Assembly: GCA_905178155.1 (NCBI GenBank)
Contig: CAJINV010000004.1
Coordinates: forward strand, 9,873,570 to 9,937,569
Source: Amoebophrya sp. A120
Taxonomy: Eukaryota; Sar; Dinophyceae; Syndiniales; Amoebophryaceae
DNA length: 64,000 bases
Direction: 5' to 3'
The position numbers and the translations under genes were made by a program. Shown piece after piece: positions 32,695 through 44,084 of the stretch. Under the pieces are notes generated by a model that did not search any database, was not told the origin of the DNA, and saw only the letters and a program-made list of their open reading frames with translations. Position 1 is the stretch's first letter. Each line of letters starts with the position of its first letter.

Positions 32695-35691
32695 TTGTGG
32701 TCTTGGATTTCCAGAACCAGCAAGCCGCTTTTCGTGATCTTCTCGCAGGCAAGGCGGTGCGTTTTGATGTTTCGGTCTGCCGAAGGCGCCGCTTTCCTTT
32801 CGGTGCTTCTAGTTGGTACCTTCGCGGCGTGGGCAGCGACGGCGTCTGGAGATGACCGAGAAGGTGTCGGCGTTCATCCGGGGTCGGGTCATCAATCGGA
32901 CGCAGCGCAGCCTGTCAGCACGGCGGCATCCACAGCTCACGGTGAAGAAACTGACGCTGACAGTCCGCACCAGCAGCCGGTTAGTGAACAAGTAATGGGT
33001 GGCTCCGCAAGAAAAGATCACGATACTGAACTTCAAGGCGAAAAACATCAGCATTCTCCGAGCTCGGCGTCCGCGACCGCAGCCGCGAACTGGAAAACAC
33101 CTCCGGAAACGTCATCTGTTGCTTCCACTACGGCTGTGCAGATAAAACGCGTAGCACGAGGTCAAGAGGATCAGCACCAAAGCCAGGCACAGGCTGTTGA
33201 CGATTCGCATGATGAACAACTTCTGCACGCTGGAGAATTCCAAGGACCAAGCGAAGCAAGAATTGCTTCGCTGGAAGTCGGGCGCCAAAGAGCAACAACA
33301 GCGGAAGACGAAGAAACGCAGCCCCAGCCGCTGCCGCCCAGCACAACCAGTATCGGCAATGTACGCCTCAATTTGATTGATCAATACCAAGCGAACAGCC
33401 AGATTGACGAATCTCAACTACCTAGTGGAACCGAGATGTTGAATCGTCCAGCAAGAATAACGGCGGACGGCGTGGAAGGTGGAGCTGCAAGTCGAACTCA
33501 GTCGCAGCGACGCGACACTAATAATGCGAAGACGTCGTCTGTTACGGCGACTGCCTCAGCTTCCCCGACGAATGAAGAAGATGAAGCGACTGCGAACTTA
33601 AGCAAAGACGAGCCCGCGTCCCCAGGCGTGAAGCGCACCGCACAGCAAGAAGACGTCAAAATGGTCAGCGCCGAAGCAAAGCAAGGAACGGGTCCTGAAG
33701 CTTTCCCAGGAAAGGGTGAGAATGAAGACCATCATGCTAACGTTGCTGAAGATCATGATGTTCCGATTTCTTCCGGTGACCGCCGTGCAGTAAGTACAAT
33801 ACCGCCTGAGAATAAAAGCCGGGCTCGTCAAAAATCCGCAAGAAGCGCGGAACTAAGTGATCCAGGAGCTGGAGGTGCGCCCGCAAATCAGGAGGCACGC
33901 AACACCTTCTCATTACAACCGAGCCGGCCACCGGCACCGAACACTCCGGACAGGCACAAGGGCCAAAAAAGTGCTGGGCAGCTGCAGTTGACGAGCAATC
34001 CCGGCGATGACTCCTTGTCGCTCTCGCTTGTGCAAGCAGATGCTAACACCGACACCAAGGACGATGTCGCGGCGCCTGTCACGATCCCACAATATGAGAA
34101 ATATATCCTGGATCAAGGATCATTAAGTGACTTCGAGATAGCTCGATCAGTCTCGCGCATCTTAGCTCCGAAATCCGATACCGACCGAAATGCGGTTTCT
34201 TCGAAGAACATCGCAACGCCGAAGGTGAAAATCGGCAACGAGGCGAAGGCCAAAGCAAGTGCTGCAAGGATGCAGTTGCGCAAGGGGCAGCTGGGGAGAT
34301 TCGTCGATGAGTGGGTTTTAGGACGGTATTGGTTTTTTGTGCATCTTGTTCTCTCGCGGGACACACAAGAAAAAATCTCGCGCTTGGGCCGGAATAACTT
34401 CGCAATGCCGCTGATGCCCACTACCTTTTTGCCGGATCGACCCATTCCTAGCAACTACGGCAACTATTTTCTTATCTCGATGAAAGAAATCAAGGATGAC
34501 GATGAGGACAAGCAAATCGCCTCAACCGCAACAACATCAGCGAAACCTCCTCTCTCGCAGTGGAACATAGACTTGGACAACCCCTGGGAGTGCATAATCA
34601 AGCATCTCTACGACGGACGCGTCATCTGGCCGCCGGTACTAGATTACGCGACCACCGATGATGAGTTAGACAATAGCGCCTACGGCGGAGGCGAATTGAC
34701 TTGGAAGCAAGGAACCGAACTCGCTGCGCTGCGACCTAAGCTGTGGACGTATAATCCGTCGCAGTTAGGTGAGTACGCAGAAAAGCCGTGGTCGTTCCAG
34801 CGCGATATCACCTCTCTCTTCGTAAAGAAATGGCAACAACTGCATGAGATGTTGCCGTTGACGAAGTGGGCCCTAAAGAATTCCGCAAGTGTAGATGCGG
34901 GTCGGAAACAAGAAGAACAACATCGGCAATTGCAAGCAAAATCCATGGAAAAGTGGACGGAAGATGACCAACTCGACCGACAAAAGCAGGAACTTGTTGT
35001 TGCTCTTCAGTGTCGAACGAAGCTCCGGCTTCAACTCGAGAAACAAATACTCCGCCGCTTGACAGGTTTATCTTCCGAACCGATCGAGCCGCTTGGGTTT
35101 CTCAAAGACGCATCAGACCAGAAAAAACTACATGACGCATTGGGCAGTTACGTAGAACATGTGGACGAAAAGCGTGTCCGTTCCCAGGTAAATGCACGAC
35201 TACACGAGACGTTGGACAACTTCATGAAGAAAAAAGGAATTTTCGTAGCGAAGGAGCCGGACTATACTAGCTCGTCGTTGTTCTGCTGCGGCGCGAGAAA
35301 AGAAAATTATGATTATACTTACCCTTTCATCTACCGCCTTCACGAACAAGAGTCCAGTGATGCAGCAGATGCCGCCGCAACTACTGATGGCGCCCATGCT
35401 TCAGGCGACGGCCAATCCGGTAATGCAGAGCCACTTGGTTTGAAAGAAAACCAAGAGCGCTTCAAGGAAGAGCTACGGAGGCGGAACGCCCTCTTGGACA
35501 AGCTCGCCACAGACGTGGGAAGTACCAGCACGAGCGAGAATGGTGGGCAAGTGCGTGGAGGAGGACAGGAGACGTCGCCACGGGACCAGCTTGAACTCAT
35601 CCAGGCGTTTTTGGTCAAGGTTACCGTTAAACGTACCGAAAGTCGACCCCCAAACCCGCCACAGGTACAGGCGCAAACGACATGGAAGTAA
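32695..35691 (+). CDS. Large single-exon protein with signal peptide, unrecognised
   Basis: 998 codons without an intron. The in-frame ATG at 32767 begins MFRSAEGAAFLSVLLVGTFA, a good signal peptide or N-terminal anchor, so the mature start is probably there (974 aa) rather than at 32695. The first ~480 residues are hydrophilic, rich in Ala, Ser, Glu, Gln and His, and probably disordered. The C-terminal half is more structured, with aromatic motifs (GRYWFFVHLVLSRDTQEKI, WNIDLDNPWECIIKHLYDGR, WPPVLDYAT, KPWSFQRDITSLFVKKWQQL) and a Cys pair (SSLFCCGARKE). No family recognised. Secretory-pathway entry is inferred from the N-terminus. No introner is present. Confidence 0.75.
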   Translation: MWSWISRTSKPLFVIFSQARRCVLMFRSAEGAAFLSVLLVGTFAAWAATASGDDREGVGVHPGSGHQSDAAQPVSTAASTAHGEETDADSPHQQPVSEQVMGGSARKDHDTELQGEKHQHSPSSASATAAANWKTPPETSSVASTTAVQIKRVARGQEDQHQSQAQAVDDSHDEQLLHAGEFQGPSEARIASLEVGRQRATTAEDEETQPQPLPPSTTSIGNVRLNLIDQYQANSQIDESQLPSGTEMLNRPARITADGVEGGAASRTQSQRRDTNNAKTSSVTATASASPTNEEDEATANLSKDEPASPGVKRTAQQEDVKMVSAEAKQGTGPEAFPGKGENEDHHANVAEDHDVPISSGDRRAVSTIPPENKSRARQKSARSAELSDPGAGGAPANQEARNTFSLQPSRPPAPNTPDRHKGQKSAGQLQLTSNPGDDSLSLSLVQADANTDTKDDVAAPVTIPQYEKYILDQGSLSDFEIARSVSRILAPKSDTDRNAVSSKNIATPKVKIGNEAKAKASAARMQLRKGQLGRFVDEWVLGRYWFFVHLVLSRDTQEKISRLGRNNFAMPLMPTTFLPDRPIPSNYGNYFLISMKEIKDDDEDKQIASTATTSAKPPLSQWNIDLDNPWECIIKHLYDGRVIWPPVLDYATTDDELDNSAYGGGELTWKQGTELAALRPKLWTYNPSQLGEYAEKPWSFQRDITSLFVKKWQQLHEMLPLTKWALKNSASVDAGRKQEEQHRQLQAKSMEKWTEDDQLDRQKQELVVALQCRTKLRLQLEKQILRRLTGLSSEPIEPLGFLKDASDQKKLHDALGSYVEHVDEKRVRSQVNARLHETLDNFMKKKGIFVAKEPDYTSSSLFCCGARKENYDYTYPFIYRLHEQESSDAADAAATTDGAHASGDGQSGNAEPLGLKENQERFKEELRRRNALLDKLATDVGSTSTSENGGQVRGGGQETSPRDQLELIQAFLVKVTVKRTESRPPNPPQVQAQTTWK

Positions 35692-35873
35692 AAAAAACGC
35701 AACGATTTTTGAAAATGAAGTCGCTTCGCCGGATCTTCTTCTGCTTCTTTATTGCGTTCCGAGATATAGCATTAAAGCATTAGAGGCTGAACTTGGATTG
35801 CCATTGCGCACGCTATGTATGCAGTAAGTGCTCGGCCACTAGGCCATCCACGGACAGCGCCAAAAGTTTAACC
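35692..35873. other. Intergenic spacer
   Basis: Short spacer between the 998-codon ORF and the solo introner end; nothing recognised. Confidence 0.5.
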
Positions 35874-35906
35874 TCCTTCCAGACCCAGATATATTGGCAT
35901 TTGATA
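35874..35906. mobile_element. Solo family A introner terminus
   Basis: The sequence CTTCCAGACCCAGATATATT followed by GGCATTTGATA matches the right end of family A introners with about two mismatches. No matching left end is found upstream in the 32-36 kb region. It is a truncated relic outside any recognised gene and marks the edge of the GC-rich block. Confidence 0.8.
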
Positions 35907-38900
35907 GAAACGCGAAAAAATGAAAATCCAAAATTCAAATTTTGAGAGAGGCATCGCATGAAAAATAATTGCTATCCTCCGGGCCCCGATGGATTCCGTT
36001 CCAACTTCCCTGCGGCGCTGACCTTCGTCGCGCCGGTGTCGTGCCGATTTTTTTTTTTCTTCGCGGAATTCGCATTGCGGCCTCTGCTGGAGAGCTCCGA
36101 AGGGTTGCAGAGTGCGCGTTTTCGCGGCTCTGGCCCCTATGTGGTGGCCGGGTGGCGTTCCTTCTCCTGCCCGCGTGACCTGCCGGCGAGAGGTTTCTAT
36201 GCTTCATCTTTTGACCTCAGACCGTGTGGCTCCGGCCTTCTCGGGATTTTCCGACATCGGCACCTGCATTGTTACTGCCCCACGGTGGGCGCCTGTTAGC
36301 GCCGAGGCCTTCACTGGCAGGGGGGTTGGTTGTCTCCTTGCTGTTTTTTCGTTTCGGTTTTCAAAATTCCTCGGGCGCTGTGGTTTTTTCAAAATCCAGC
36401 CGGCGGGCCCACTTGCTTCTCTTTTGGGAGCGGCCTGACCCTGCCGAGCCTTTCCGCCCCTGTTCGATCGTTTAGAGGTCGCAGAAGCAGGCACCGGGGG
36501 TGAGGCTCCAGCCCATTTACTGTAACCGCCAGAACGCTGGCCCAGGCTTCTCGGGGTTTTGCCTCGAAGGCAGACCCTTCGCCTTCTCATCCGCAATGCC
36601 CTATCTTTTCTTCCGGCCTTTCGACAAAAAAACCTATCGTCAAAAGGGTAGCGTGTGTATTTCTTTCAACCTTCAGAAGGTAGGCAGTGTCCTGAACACC
36701 AGGGCGCGCGCCTTTTGATGACGAGGCGAAACCGCAGAAGTTTAGCAGCCTCCCAGGCCGCAAAAAAAGCAGAATCAGCATGACCACGAAAAGCCTTCAG
36801 GTGGGTGAGGCTGAAACTGGCACCCCCCCCAGGTTTTTTGCGGCCCCTTTTCAATTTCCTGTCTGCCGGCGAGATAATCGCGCACCCGCGTTGTGCGCGC
36901 ACTTGCTTCCTCGGGCGCACTTTTGAGGCAGCACCAGGCAGCGCAACTTTCTTGCGCAAGGCCGAACGCCCTCACTCGGACAAAGCCAAACCCTCTGGGG
37001 CGGGCTCTTCTCCTCCCGAAGGCCCCGCAAGCTCCCTTGTTTTTTTTATGTTGCCGCGGCGCGATGTGTTTTCTCGACTGCGCGGCCCAAAAGGCGGGCC
37101 GCGCCCGCCCTGTCCAAAAAAAAAACCATAAGAAGAGCACGATAGCCCATTTGGAAAAGTGGTCCGCTGTGTGTGGCCTCTGGGCGGTGTGATGACCCAT
37201 CTATGTGGCCCCGCTCTGGGTTCTTGGGGAGGGCACCAGCCTGAAAGGAAAAGGGCCCCGCCGCAAATGGCAATGCAGACAGTCCCTGCCCCTCCGGCCG
37301 GGCGGAAGGCTAAGGCCGGCACCTTGGCAGCTTAGTTGGGTCAATTGTCGCTCCACCCCTGTCTATTTCATATTTTGCCCGAGCGGGCAGCGAGTCTGTG
37401 GGCGCTCTTGCTTTTCTTTATAGGAGCCTGCCAGCCCCCCCAAAATGCGAAAAAGAAAAACGCCGCGCCTCGGTCCGCGCGTCCTCGTTCTTGTGGGACA
37501 TCCGTCGGGGGGCGCAGCTTCGCAGCTGCGACGCCGGCGCGACCCCAGTCGATATTAGCTTTCCAGCGGGCGTCTCTGCCGGCAAGCCACGGGCGGGCGG
37601 AAGTCAGACAGGCGGCGGAGCAGATGGGCCGCGCCAGTCCGCGTAGGCTTTGTTTGGCACGATGTTGCGCCGCAGCGAGCGCATGACAGGCAAACAAGCG
37701 GCCGTAAAAATCCCAGCAACTGACACGCGACATCGCGAGTATTTTGACCTTTCACAGCCCTCGGATGGAAGAAGCGCCATACCTGCCCCGCGGGAACGCG
37801 CTCGTGGCGAGTAGTTCCGGTTTGCAGACTTGTGGCCATTTTTGCATTGAAGAAATGCATGCTGTTGAACAGCCTAAAGTCCTTTAGGGCTTCAGCCCTC
37901 CTCTTCTGCACGTGACTCACGGCGCGGGCCATTTTACGGACGCGGCGCGTTTAATTTGTCACGGACCTCGAGGGCACTTGCAGGCGACGAGGGCGCTCGC
38001 TCCTAGGCGGCGCGCTAGAAGTTGTGTGGCGATCTCTGTGATGGAGTTGGGCGCTTTTCCCAGCAGCCCAAGATCGCTTTCACAAAGTCCACAGCCGTCG
38101 CGCGTCTTCTGTCCTTTTGATGGAGAAAACAATCGCACCTGCCTGCATAATGGCACACGGGGCGAACAAATAAAAGACGCGCCCTAAGAACATTTGCCAT
38201 AGGGATCAGGCCGAAGAGGGATCTTTTCAAAACCTTTGCCCCTCTCATATGATGGAGCGGTGGGCTGATAGTATGCAGCGGTGGGCTGAAACTGTTCACC
38301 ATTTTCTGGAGTTTGAGTATATAAATTGGGACCTCAAAACACATGGAGAGAGGCCGAGAAAGACTACATGGACTTACCAACGGGGTCAAAATTCCGGCAT
38401 AGGGTTCATGTTAGACGAAACCTTCGGTGATCAAAGACAGAGGCCCGGGAGCTGGAGTTCGGGTACCGTGTGCAAAAGTGTGGTAGTAACTCCGCATAAT
38501 GTGCTCGACCTCAAGCGAACCGAGGGGCCACAGCAACTGCGGCATGCCATATTACTTCCAAAAGCCTTCCCCTTTTGTGATTGTGTTTCGTAGTGATTCG
38601 ACTCTACTAGAGCTAGACTGTGAGTTGCATAAAAGCGGAAGCGCCGCACTTTAATGCACGGGATACAAGGCTCTTTTGATCACCTTCTGGGCGACTCTTT
38701 GAAGACGGGAAACGAGGCGTCCGCAACTTTCCTTCTTACACCTGGAGAGCTAAATGGGCTCTTTGCGGTGATTCAGATGCAGGGGTTCTACGAGGGGGAC
38801 TTTTACCAAATGGTGTAGCAATTACATCTGCTTTCCGTGCTCTCCGTCCCGTCGAGGACTTGAAGACATCGGTCGTCCGCTCTCGGCCCTCTAAGGCAGC

Positions 38901-40472
38901 GTCTGGGGTTGTGCGGCTCTTTGAACGCGGCGCGACAAATCCAGACGCCCCCTGCGGCCCGACTTTTTATCGCCGGCGCGCCAATGCAAGAACACCCAGC
39001 CCTTTGGGATCTTTCTTTCCGTTCCTCCGGGAAAAAGAAGATATACGCGCCAGGCATCCATACAAAATAATAAATAGGCCAAGCAGGCTCGCTCGGTGTA
39101 GTATGTAATAAACACTCACCGACCCAATGGGTAGGTAGGAGTGTTTTAGAACTTTAGGAGGTGGCACTCCCCGGCCCTTGTGGCTCGCACTTCTGATAGT
39201 GGGACACCACAAAGGCCGACCAGCTCCGCACTTCAGGGTGCGCGTAAGGTCGGCTGCCAGTGCAGCTAGGCTTCTGCTCTTAGTTCTTTTACTTCCAACG
39301 GCGAACGCAGCACCAGGAGCCCAGGCCAGACGGAAGGCGCTGAAGCCCGGCAGAGACCCCTCTCCGACTCCACGGAGGTGCGAGCCGCCTTGCGAAAACC
39401 ACAAGCGGCGCCGCCTAGTTGCGGGGAAGATCTAGCAGTCGGACCATCGCCAGGAGGCAAGGTGCCAGCCTCGTGTAGAAGCCAGGCGCGAAAGGCTTTG
39501 CTTCTACCGCCTGGACTAGCAGACCGGACCCGCGGGGACCTAATGGAAAGCGTGCCGCCTTTGACTTCCGGGCGGGGCCGAATCCTCGAGCCTGTTGGGT
39601 GCATAAGAAAGCGAAATTTTTGGAGCTGATTTCTTTCCTCCCGGGCCGAGGAGCGCCGTTCCTTGCCGGGACGAACCTGCGCAGGGTCGCGCCGAAAGCC
39701 CCGCAGCGGTGCTGATGAACAAGCGCGGCACCTCCGCGGCACTGCCGCGCCCGATCCCCTCAGACAAGCCCGCTGGCTAGGCGGAAAAAAAAAACCCCCT
39801 GCGGGTGCGCGGGATCCGCACATCAGCGCTGCAAAGGCTGCAGAAGTAGGAGAAAGACTTAGGCGAAAGCAGCAAAGTAAAGGGGTAGAGAACTGGCCAA
39901 ACCTACAAGGGCGCAGCGGAGATGGGGCGGAGAGAAAGCAAAGGGCCAGTAGAAAGACATCAGACTGAGACGGGCGAGGCAAAATAAAAGGGCAGAGCCC
40001 TACAGCTGCAGGGGCGCATGCAAAAGAGAGCTGGCGGAGGATTTGATAAGCAGCAGCATCGCGGGGGCGTACGAATTTGCGAGGTAGCTCCAGGAGGGCA
40101 AAATGTACGAACTGCAGCGCAAGCGTATGAGCCGCCACACAGGGCGATACCAATGAGAACAACAGAGGCAGAGAATGCCGCAAAAAAGTGTCATCCAAAG
40201 CAGCGAGCGGGCAAGCAGGGGCCGCATGACCGTTGCGCAATCAAAACATACAGAGCAGCAGTGGGGGGCTCAGAACTCGCGCGGCGCGTCAGTTTTCGCT
40301 AGGGCCCATTTTCGTTCCGCTTCTTATCTTCAACTACCCCATGCGACAGGTTAAGCGTTCCCCTAATTCTCGCAGTTCGCTCCGGCTACAGCGACCTACC
40401 CAAGCTGCAGCTTTGATTTTGCGTTGCAATAAATATACATTCATAGACGCGTTGTAGTCACCTTCTTCATGT
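35907..40472. other. 4.5-kb GC-rich block without convincing genes
   Basis: Composition changes abruptly: GC-rich, long A/T and G/C homopolymers, many Pro/Arg/Ala-rich frames open on both strands at once (for example 39266-40240 on the minus strand, 324 codons, with overlapping plus-strand frames). Overlapping open frames are expected in GC-rich noncoding DNA. I found no tRNA, rRNA or known transposon signature. It contains a short direct repeat (GCGGTGGGCTGA twice, ~38259-38291) and an inverted repeat around 37512-37535 (GCAGCTTCGCAGCTGC). Confidence 0.45.
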
Positions 40473-42275
40473 TTGCCAGCCCCGCCCCCGCCTTTCTTCG
40501 CCCAGAATGAGGCTTGCCGCGCTTCGAACCCCGCAGGCGGAGAGTGTATTGCAGACAATACCGTGGGAAAGGGCGAGGGCGAACTAACTCGCGCGGGGCG
40601 CGAATCCTATTTTTACAACATGATTAAGACGAGCAAGAGGGCCGATGCACATCCAGCAGGTGCAGCGCAAGGAAATAGAGCTGAACCTGCAAAAGCACCC
40701 GCGGATGCGGATACTAGCAGCGGCGCGACAAAGCAAGATGAGGCTCAGACACGACAGGCGAGGTGGTCGCAGGCTGTCGTACAGGAATGGGAAACCGCTC
40801 TGGCAAGCGAGCGTGCCGCACCTGCTGAACATGAAAGCGCTGGCGCTGGGGGAGCTGGAGGCAATGCCCGCAAGGCCAAGGACCACGACAACCAGGGCCA
40901 ACAACTGCAGCTCGACCAGTTAAAGGGCGGCGACGTAGTGCGTTGGAACTGCCAGACGCTCGTTTTGGTGCTTGGCGGTTTCTTTGGTGGAACGATGGGC
41001 GACTACTACACGACAATGAATGGCGTTTGGGGTTCGTACGTACTGGGCCTGCGGCCGCCCGAATATTTCGAAGCAGTTCCGGAAAAACCTAGCGTTGCGG
41101 AGAGATTGCCTAGCGTTGCTGAGAGATTGGCGGCAAGGTTCACCGGGTGGGGCGAGATGTTCTCCGCCGGGACTAGTGGCCCGGGCGAGGAGCCAGCACG
41201 CCCTGCCCGACCTGAGGCCACGGCCCCGGGACAAGGCATAGGCGCGGTCAGCTCCAACGACCCACACCCCTTCAAAGATGCAGGCGAGCTGCCTCCCGGC
41301 GGCACCGCCCTAGTGGAGCTTCGTCTACACACCCCGACACCAAGCAAGGACAATTCGGCGGTCGCCCGTAGCGTCGCCGCGCTGCCGCACTCACAACAAC
41401 TTCCGTCAGGGGCAGACGAACTGGGATCTGTGGAGCCGGGAGCGACACGCTCCGCAGATTACAGGTCGAATGATGCAAATCATGGCGGCGACCGCGGCGC
41501 AGCCAGAGCTCCGAAGCACTCGGATGAAGTAGAGGGCGCGGCTTTGGGTAAAGTAATGTCCCCTACCAAAGCGGAACTGGTGTCCGGGCACGCTTCAGGC
41601 CAAGCACTACAGAAAGCCTCGTCATCGGCCGAAAGAACGACGAGCAAAATGAGTGCAAGGACAGCGAGCACAGTTGGCGGCGAGACTGAGGATGCGGAGG
41701 TGCAGTTTGATGCGGTAGGCGGTTTGTCACCAGTGTCCCCGATCAAAGAAACTCAAACGGCTTCACTACCACCACAAACAAGTGCGCACCCCCGTACAAG
41801 TCATGCGGGATATCGTGGTAGCAGTAGCACCAGTTCCCCTTCCATGCGCGTTACTGACGTGCGACCAGAGCCCGGCGCCAGCGGCTTCACGGAGGTTGCT
41901 GCGATGCACGGTGACTTGGCTGGTGCAGAAGGTCAAACCCTGTTCGCGAATTTGTGGAGCTGCATCTTCAGCAGTCCTGCAACAAAGCGACACCAGCTCA
42001 GCAACCACGATACAACTTTTGTGGAGAAGGAGGTGGGCCGCTCCATGACGGTTTCCTCGGAAAAACCGACCAGCCACGTCTGGGACTGCATCTTGCGCAC
42101 CTGGTCGTCCAGCAACGCGGACCACGCAAGAGCTACGCGCCTCCTGTTCCACTTTTGCGGAAGTATCGCCCTGGTCCTCGTGCTATCGATCGTGTGGTGT
42201 TGCGGGGTTCGGGGGTCCGGATGGTGCAGCAAAAAGGTCCTGAAGGACCAGTTCCGGCCTATGGATTGCGAATAG
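40473..42275 (+). CDS. Single-exon protein with C-terminal membrane anchor, unrecognised
   Basis: 600 codons. MPAPPPPFFAQNE at 40473 is the longest start; MIKTSKRADAH at 40620 is an alternative. A segment LVLVLGGFFGGTMGDYYTTMNGVW lies near residue 165, followed by a short tandem PSVAERLPSVAERL. A long Ser/Thr/Ala/Gly-rich region then leads to a strong transmembrane helix close to the C-terminus (FHFCGSIALVLVLSIVWCC) and a short Cys/Lys tail. It looks like a membrane-anchored low-complexity protein. No family recognised; no introner. Confidence 0.6.
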   Translation: MPAPPPPFFAQNEACRASNPAGGECIADNTVGKGEGELTRAGRESYFYNMIKTSKRADAHPAGAAQGNRAEPAKAPADADTSSGATKQDEAQTRQARWSQAVVQEWETALASERAAPAEHESAGAGGAGGNARKAKDHDNQGQQLQLDQLKGGDVVRWNCQTLVLVLGGFFGGTMGDYYTTMNGVWGSYVLGLRPPEYFEAVPEKPSVAERLPSVAERLAARFTGWGEMFSAGTSGPGEEPARPARPEATAPGQGIGAVSSNDPHPFKDAGELPPGGTALVELRLHTPTPSKDNSAVARSVAALPHSQQLPSGADELGSVEPGATRSADYRSNDANHGGDRGAARAPKHSDEVEGAALGKVMSPTKAELVSGHASGQALQKASSSAERTTSKMSARTASTVGGETEDAEVQFDAVGGLSPVSPIKETQTASLPPQTSAHPRTSHAGYRGSSSTSSPSMRVTDVRPEPGASGFTEVAAMHGDLAGAEGQTLFANLWSCIFSSPATKRHQLSNHDTTFVEKEVGRSMTVSSEKPTSHVWDCILRTWSSSNADHARATRLLFHFCGSIALVLVLSIVWCCGVRGSGWCSKKVLKDQFRPMDCE

Positions 42276-42470
42276 AGTGTCGCGCACGTCGGTGTCGGAA
42301 AAAGTACGCTGCAAAATTCGAACTCGTTAAACTGAAAACAAAAATAGCTTAGCTAATTTGGTAAAGAGTTGTGGTTTTGCACATCACGGTAGGTCTACTC
42401 ATCATGTAGGAGCTCACGTAGGATCTCCATCCGTAAGAGGATTGCATTCAGTCGTGGTCATGCAAGGTTA

Positions 42471-43395
42471 TTGCAGTTTGTATTCCACCACGTCGCGCAT
42501 GCTAAACGTGTCCCAACGATACAACGGATCCTCCCCTCGGTATTTCGCAGGCGCAACCTACGCGCGCACCCATCTGAACCTGCTGACGACGAGGATTTGG
42601 ACGGGCTGGAAACCGCAGACGAGCAGCGGGCGTTGCGGCAGGCGGGACGAGGTGGACATGGATCCTCCAAGCTTTTCATGGTGGGCAGCGCGGGCGGTGG
42701 TGACACGACTTACGATCGAGATGATGCAAGCCCTGTTCTTGCCGATAAAACGCGCAAGTGCAACAACTACGGCGCGACCGGTTTGTACGCAGCTACCACG
42801 GAGGACTCTCATTTGCAGCAGGCTGAGCCGGAAGACTGCGGCGGAGTAAGCGGTCGTGTTCGTAATAAGAACGGCCCGCGGGTGGAGACGGAGCACGACT
42901 GCCAGCGGTCGGCAAGTTACGAAAAAACCAGGAGCTCAAAACGCAATCCTCCAGCTCCATGTCGTTCTTCGCCAGCATCGGGGGGTGCATGGGATCCGGG
43001 GATGTTGAACAAGGCTGACACTAGCAAGCCATCCACTTCTTCCACTGCAACCGAACATGAGCAGAAACACGGCAACTACTCCGAGCAAGAGCGAGATGAA
43101 AGTGGCGTCGACAATGCGACGCTGATGAGCGACCTGTTTGTCCCCGAACTAAAAGTCGATGAGCTTGATGATGGCGATTATATCGTGCGTGAGAACAACT
43201 ACTCCAGCCTCGCTTTTGTTGCGCTTCCAGTTCCACGCTAGAGAGTGGGAAGGCGAATGTAATTGCGAATACAACTTGATATCGCGGGTTCTATTATCCC
43301 TATCCGCGACAGGTTTTTTCATCTTCAACTGCAGCTTTTACATCGTAGTAGTGAAGGCCAAGAAGAAGGCCGTTCTTCTTGCATCTCTGTGTTGA
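42471..43395 (+). CDS. Probable multi-exon membrane protein, incompletely resolved
   Basis: The frame 42471-43241 (256 codons) is acidic and Gly/Ser-rich in a protein-like way (DDEDLDGLETADEQRALRQ; LFVPELKVDELDDGDYIV). A second frame ending at 43395 carries a hydrophobic helix (LISRVLLSLSATGFFIFNCS) followed by a Lys-rich tail (VVVKAKKKAVLL). They probably belong to one gene joined by an intron I could not place. Further possible exons are 43460-43507 (MFVDVEQAGCDPDDKV) and 43540-43700 (LDMRESPLLWHRKFG). Start, joins and end are all uncertain. Confidence 0.4.
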
Positions 43396-44084
43396 CTGCC
43401 GAGGATCATGTTGCATGAGAAATAGGAGCAAGTGCAAGGGGGAGTAGTTGTCACACAGGATGTTCGTGGACGTGGAGCAAGCGGGCTGCGATCCAGATGA
43501 CAAAGTGTAAATACACGCGTGTCCTCCGTGGAAGGTTTCTGCAGTTGGACATGCGTGAAAGTCCGCTACTCTGGCACCGGAAGTTTGGTACGTTATCTTT
43601 ATTCAACCAGAGGACGAGCTGTTTCTTAAGCAGCATGGGGAAAAAACGCGAGCTACCAATTGACCATACAAAAATTGCAGATGACGAGAATGCAATGAAG
43701 AGCACGTACGTGTTGAGTAATGTTGTGCAAGAAGTACGCTGTTGTTCTCTCATCAGCAATCTCTGCCCTCACAGTCCTCACCGTCACCACATGCGCATAC
43801 TCTTGTTTTCTTCTTGCAGCTTGAGTTTCTATTGCCCTTGTACCTTTCCGTTGAAGGAGACAAGAAGAAGTTAACGAAAGGGTGTCTGAAAATGGCACCT
43901 CTACGTATAACCATAATGCATTCAGCGCTGCGTAGTACTTTAACGAAGAGAGCAAGAGTGACGTGAAGTTGAGAAGTGAGAAAAAAATTTTTGAAGATAG
44001 CCCTAGCAAGCAGGGTGCTGTTATTAAGGATCACAATCTACAGCACTCTTTCTCTTTGTCTAAAGAGTCATTTTAAGAAACCAA
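43396..44084. other. Mostly noncoding; possible extra exons
   Basis: Possible continuation exons of the upstream gene lie at 43460-43700. The rest, to 44084, is AT-rich with nothing recognised. Confidence 0.35.

Noticed and set aside
39266-40240. 324-codon minus-strand open frame in the GC-rich block
   Set aside because: Plus-strand frames overlap it throughout, the translation is Arg/Ala/Pro/Ser-rich without a domain, and GC-rich DNA opens frames by chance.
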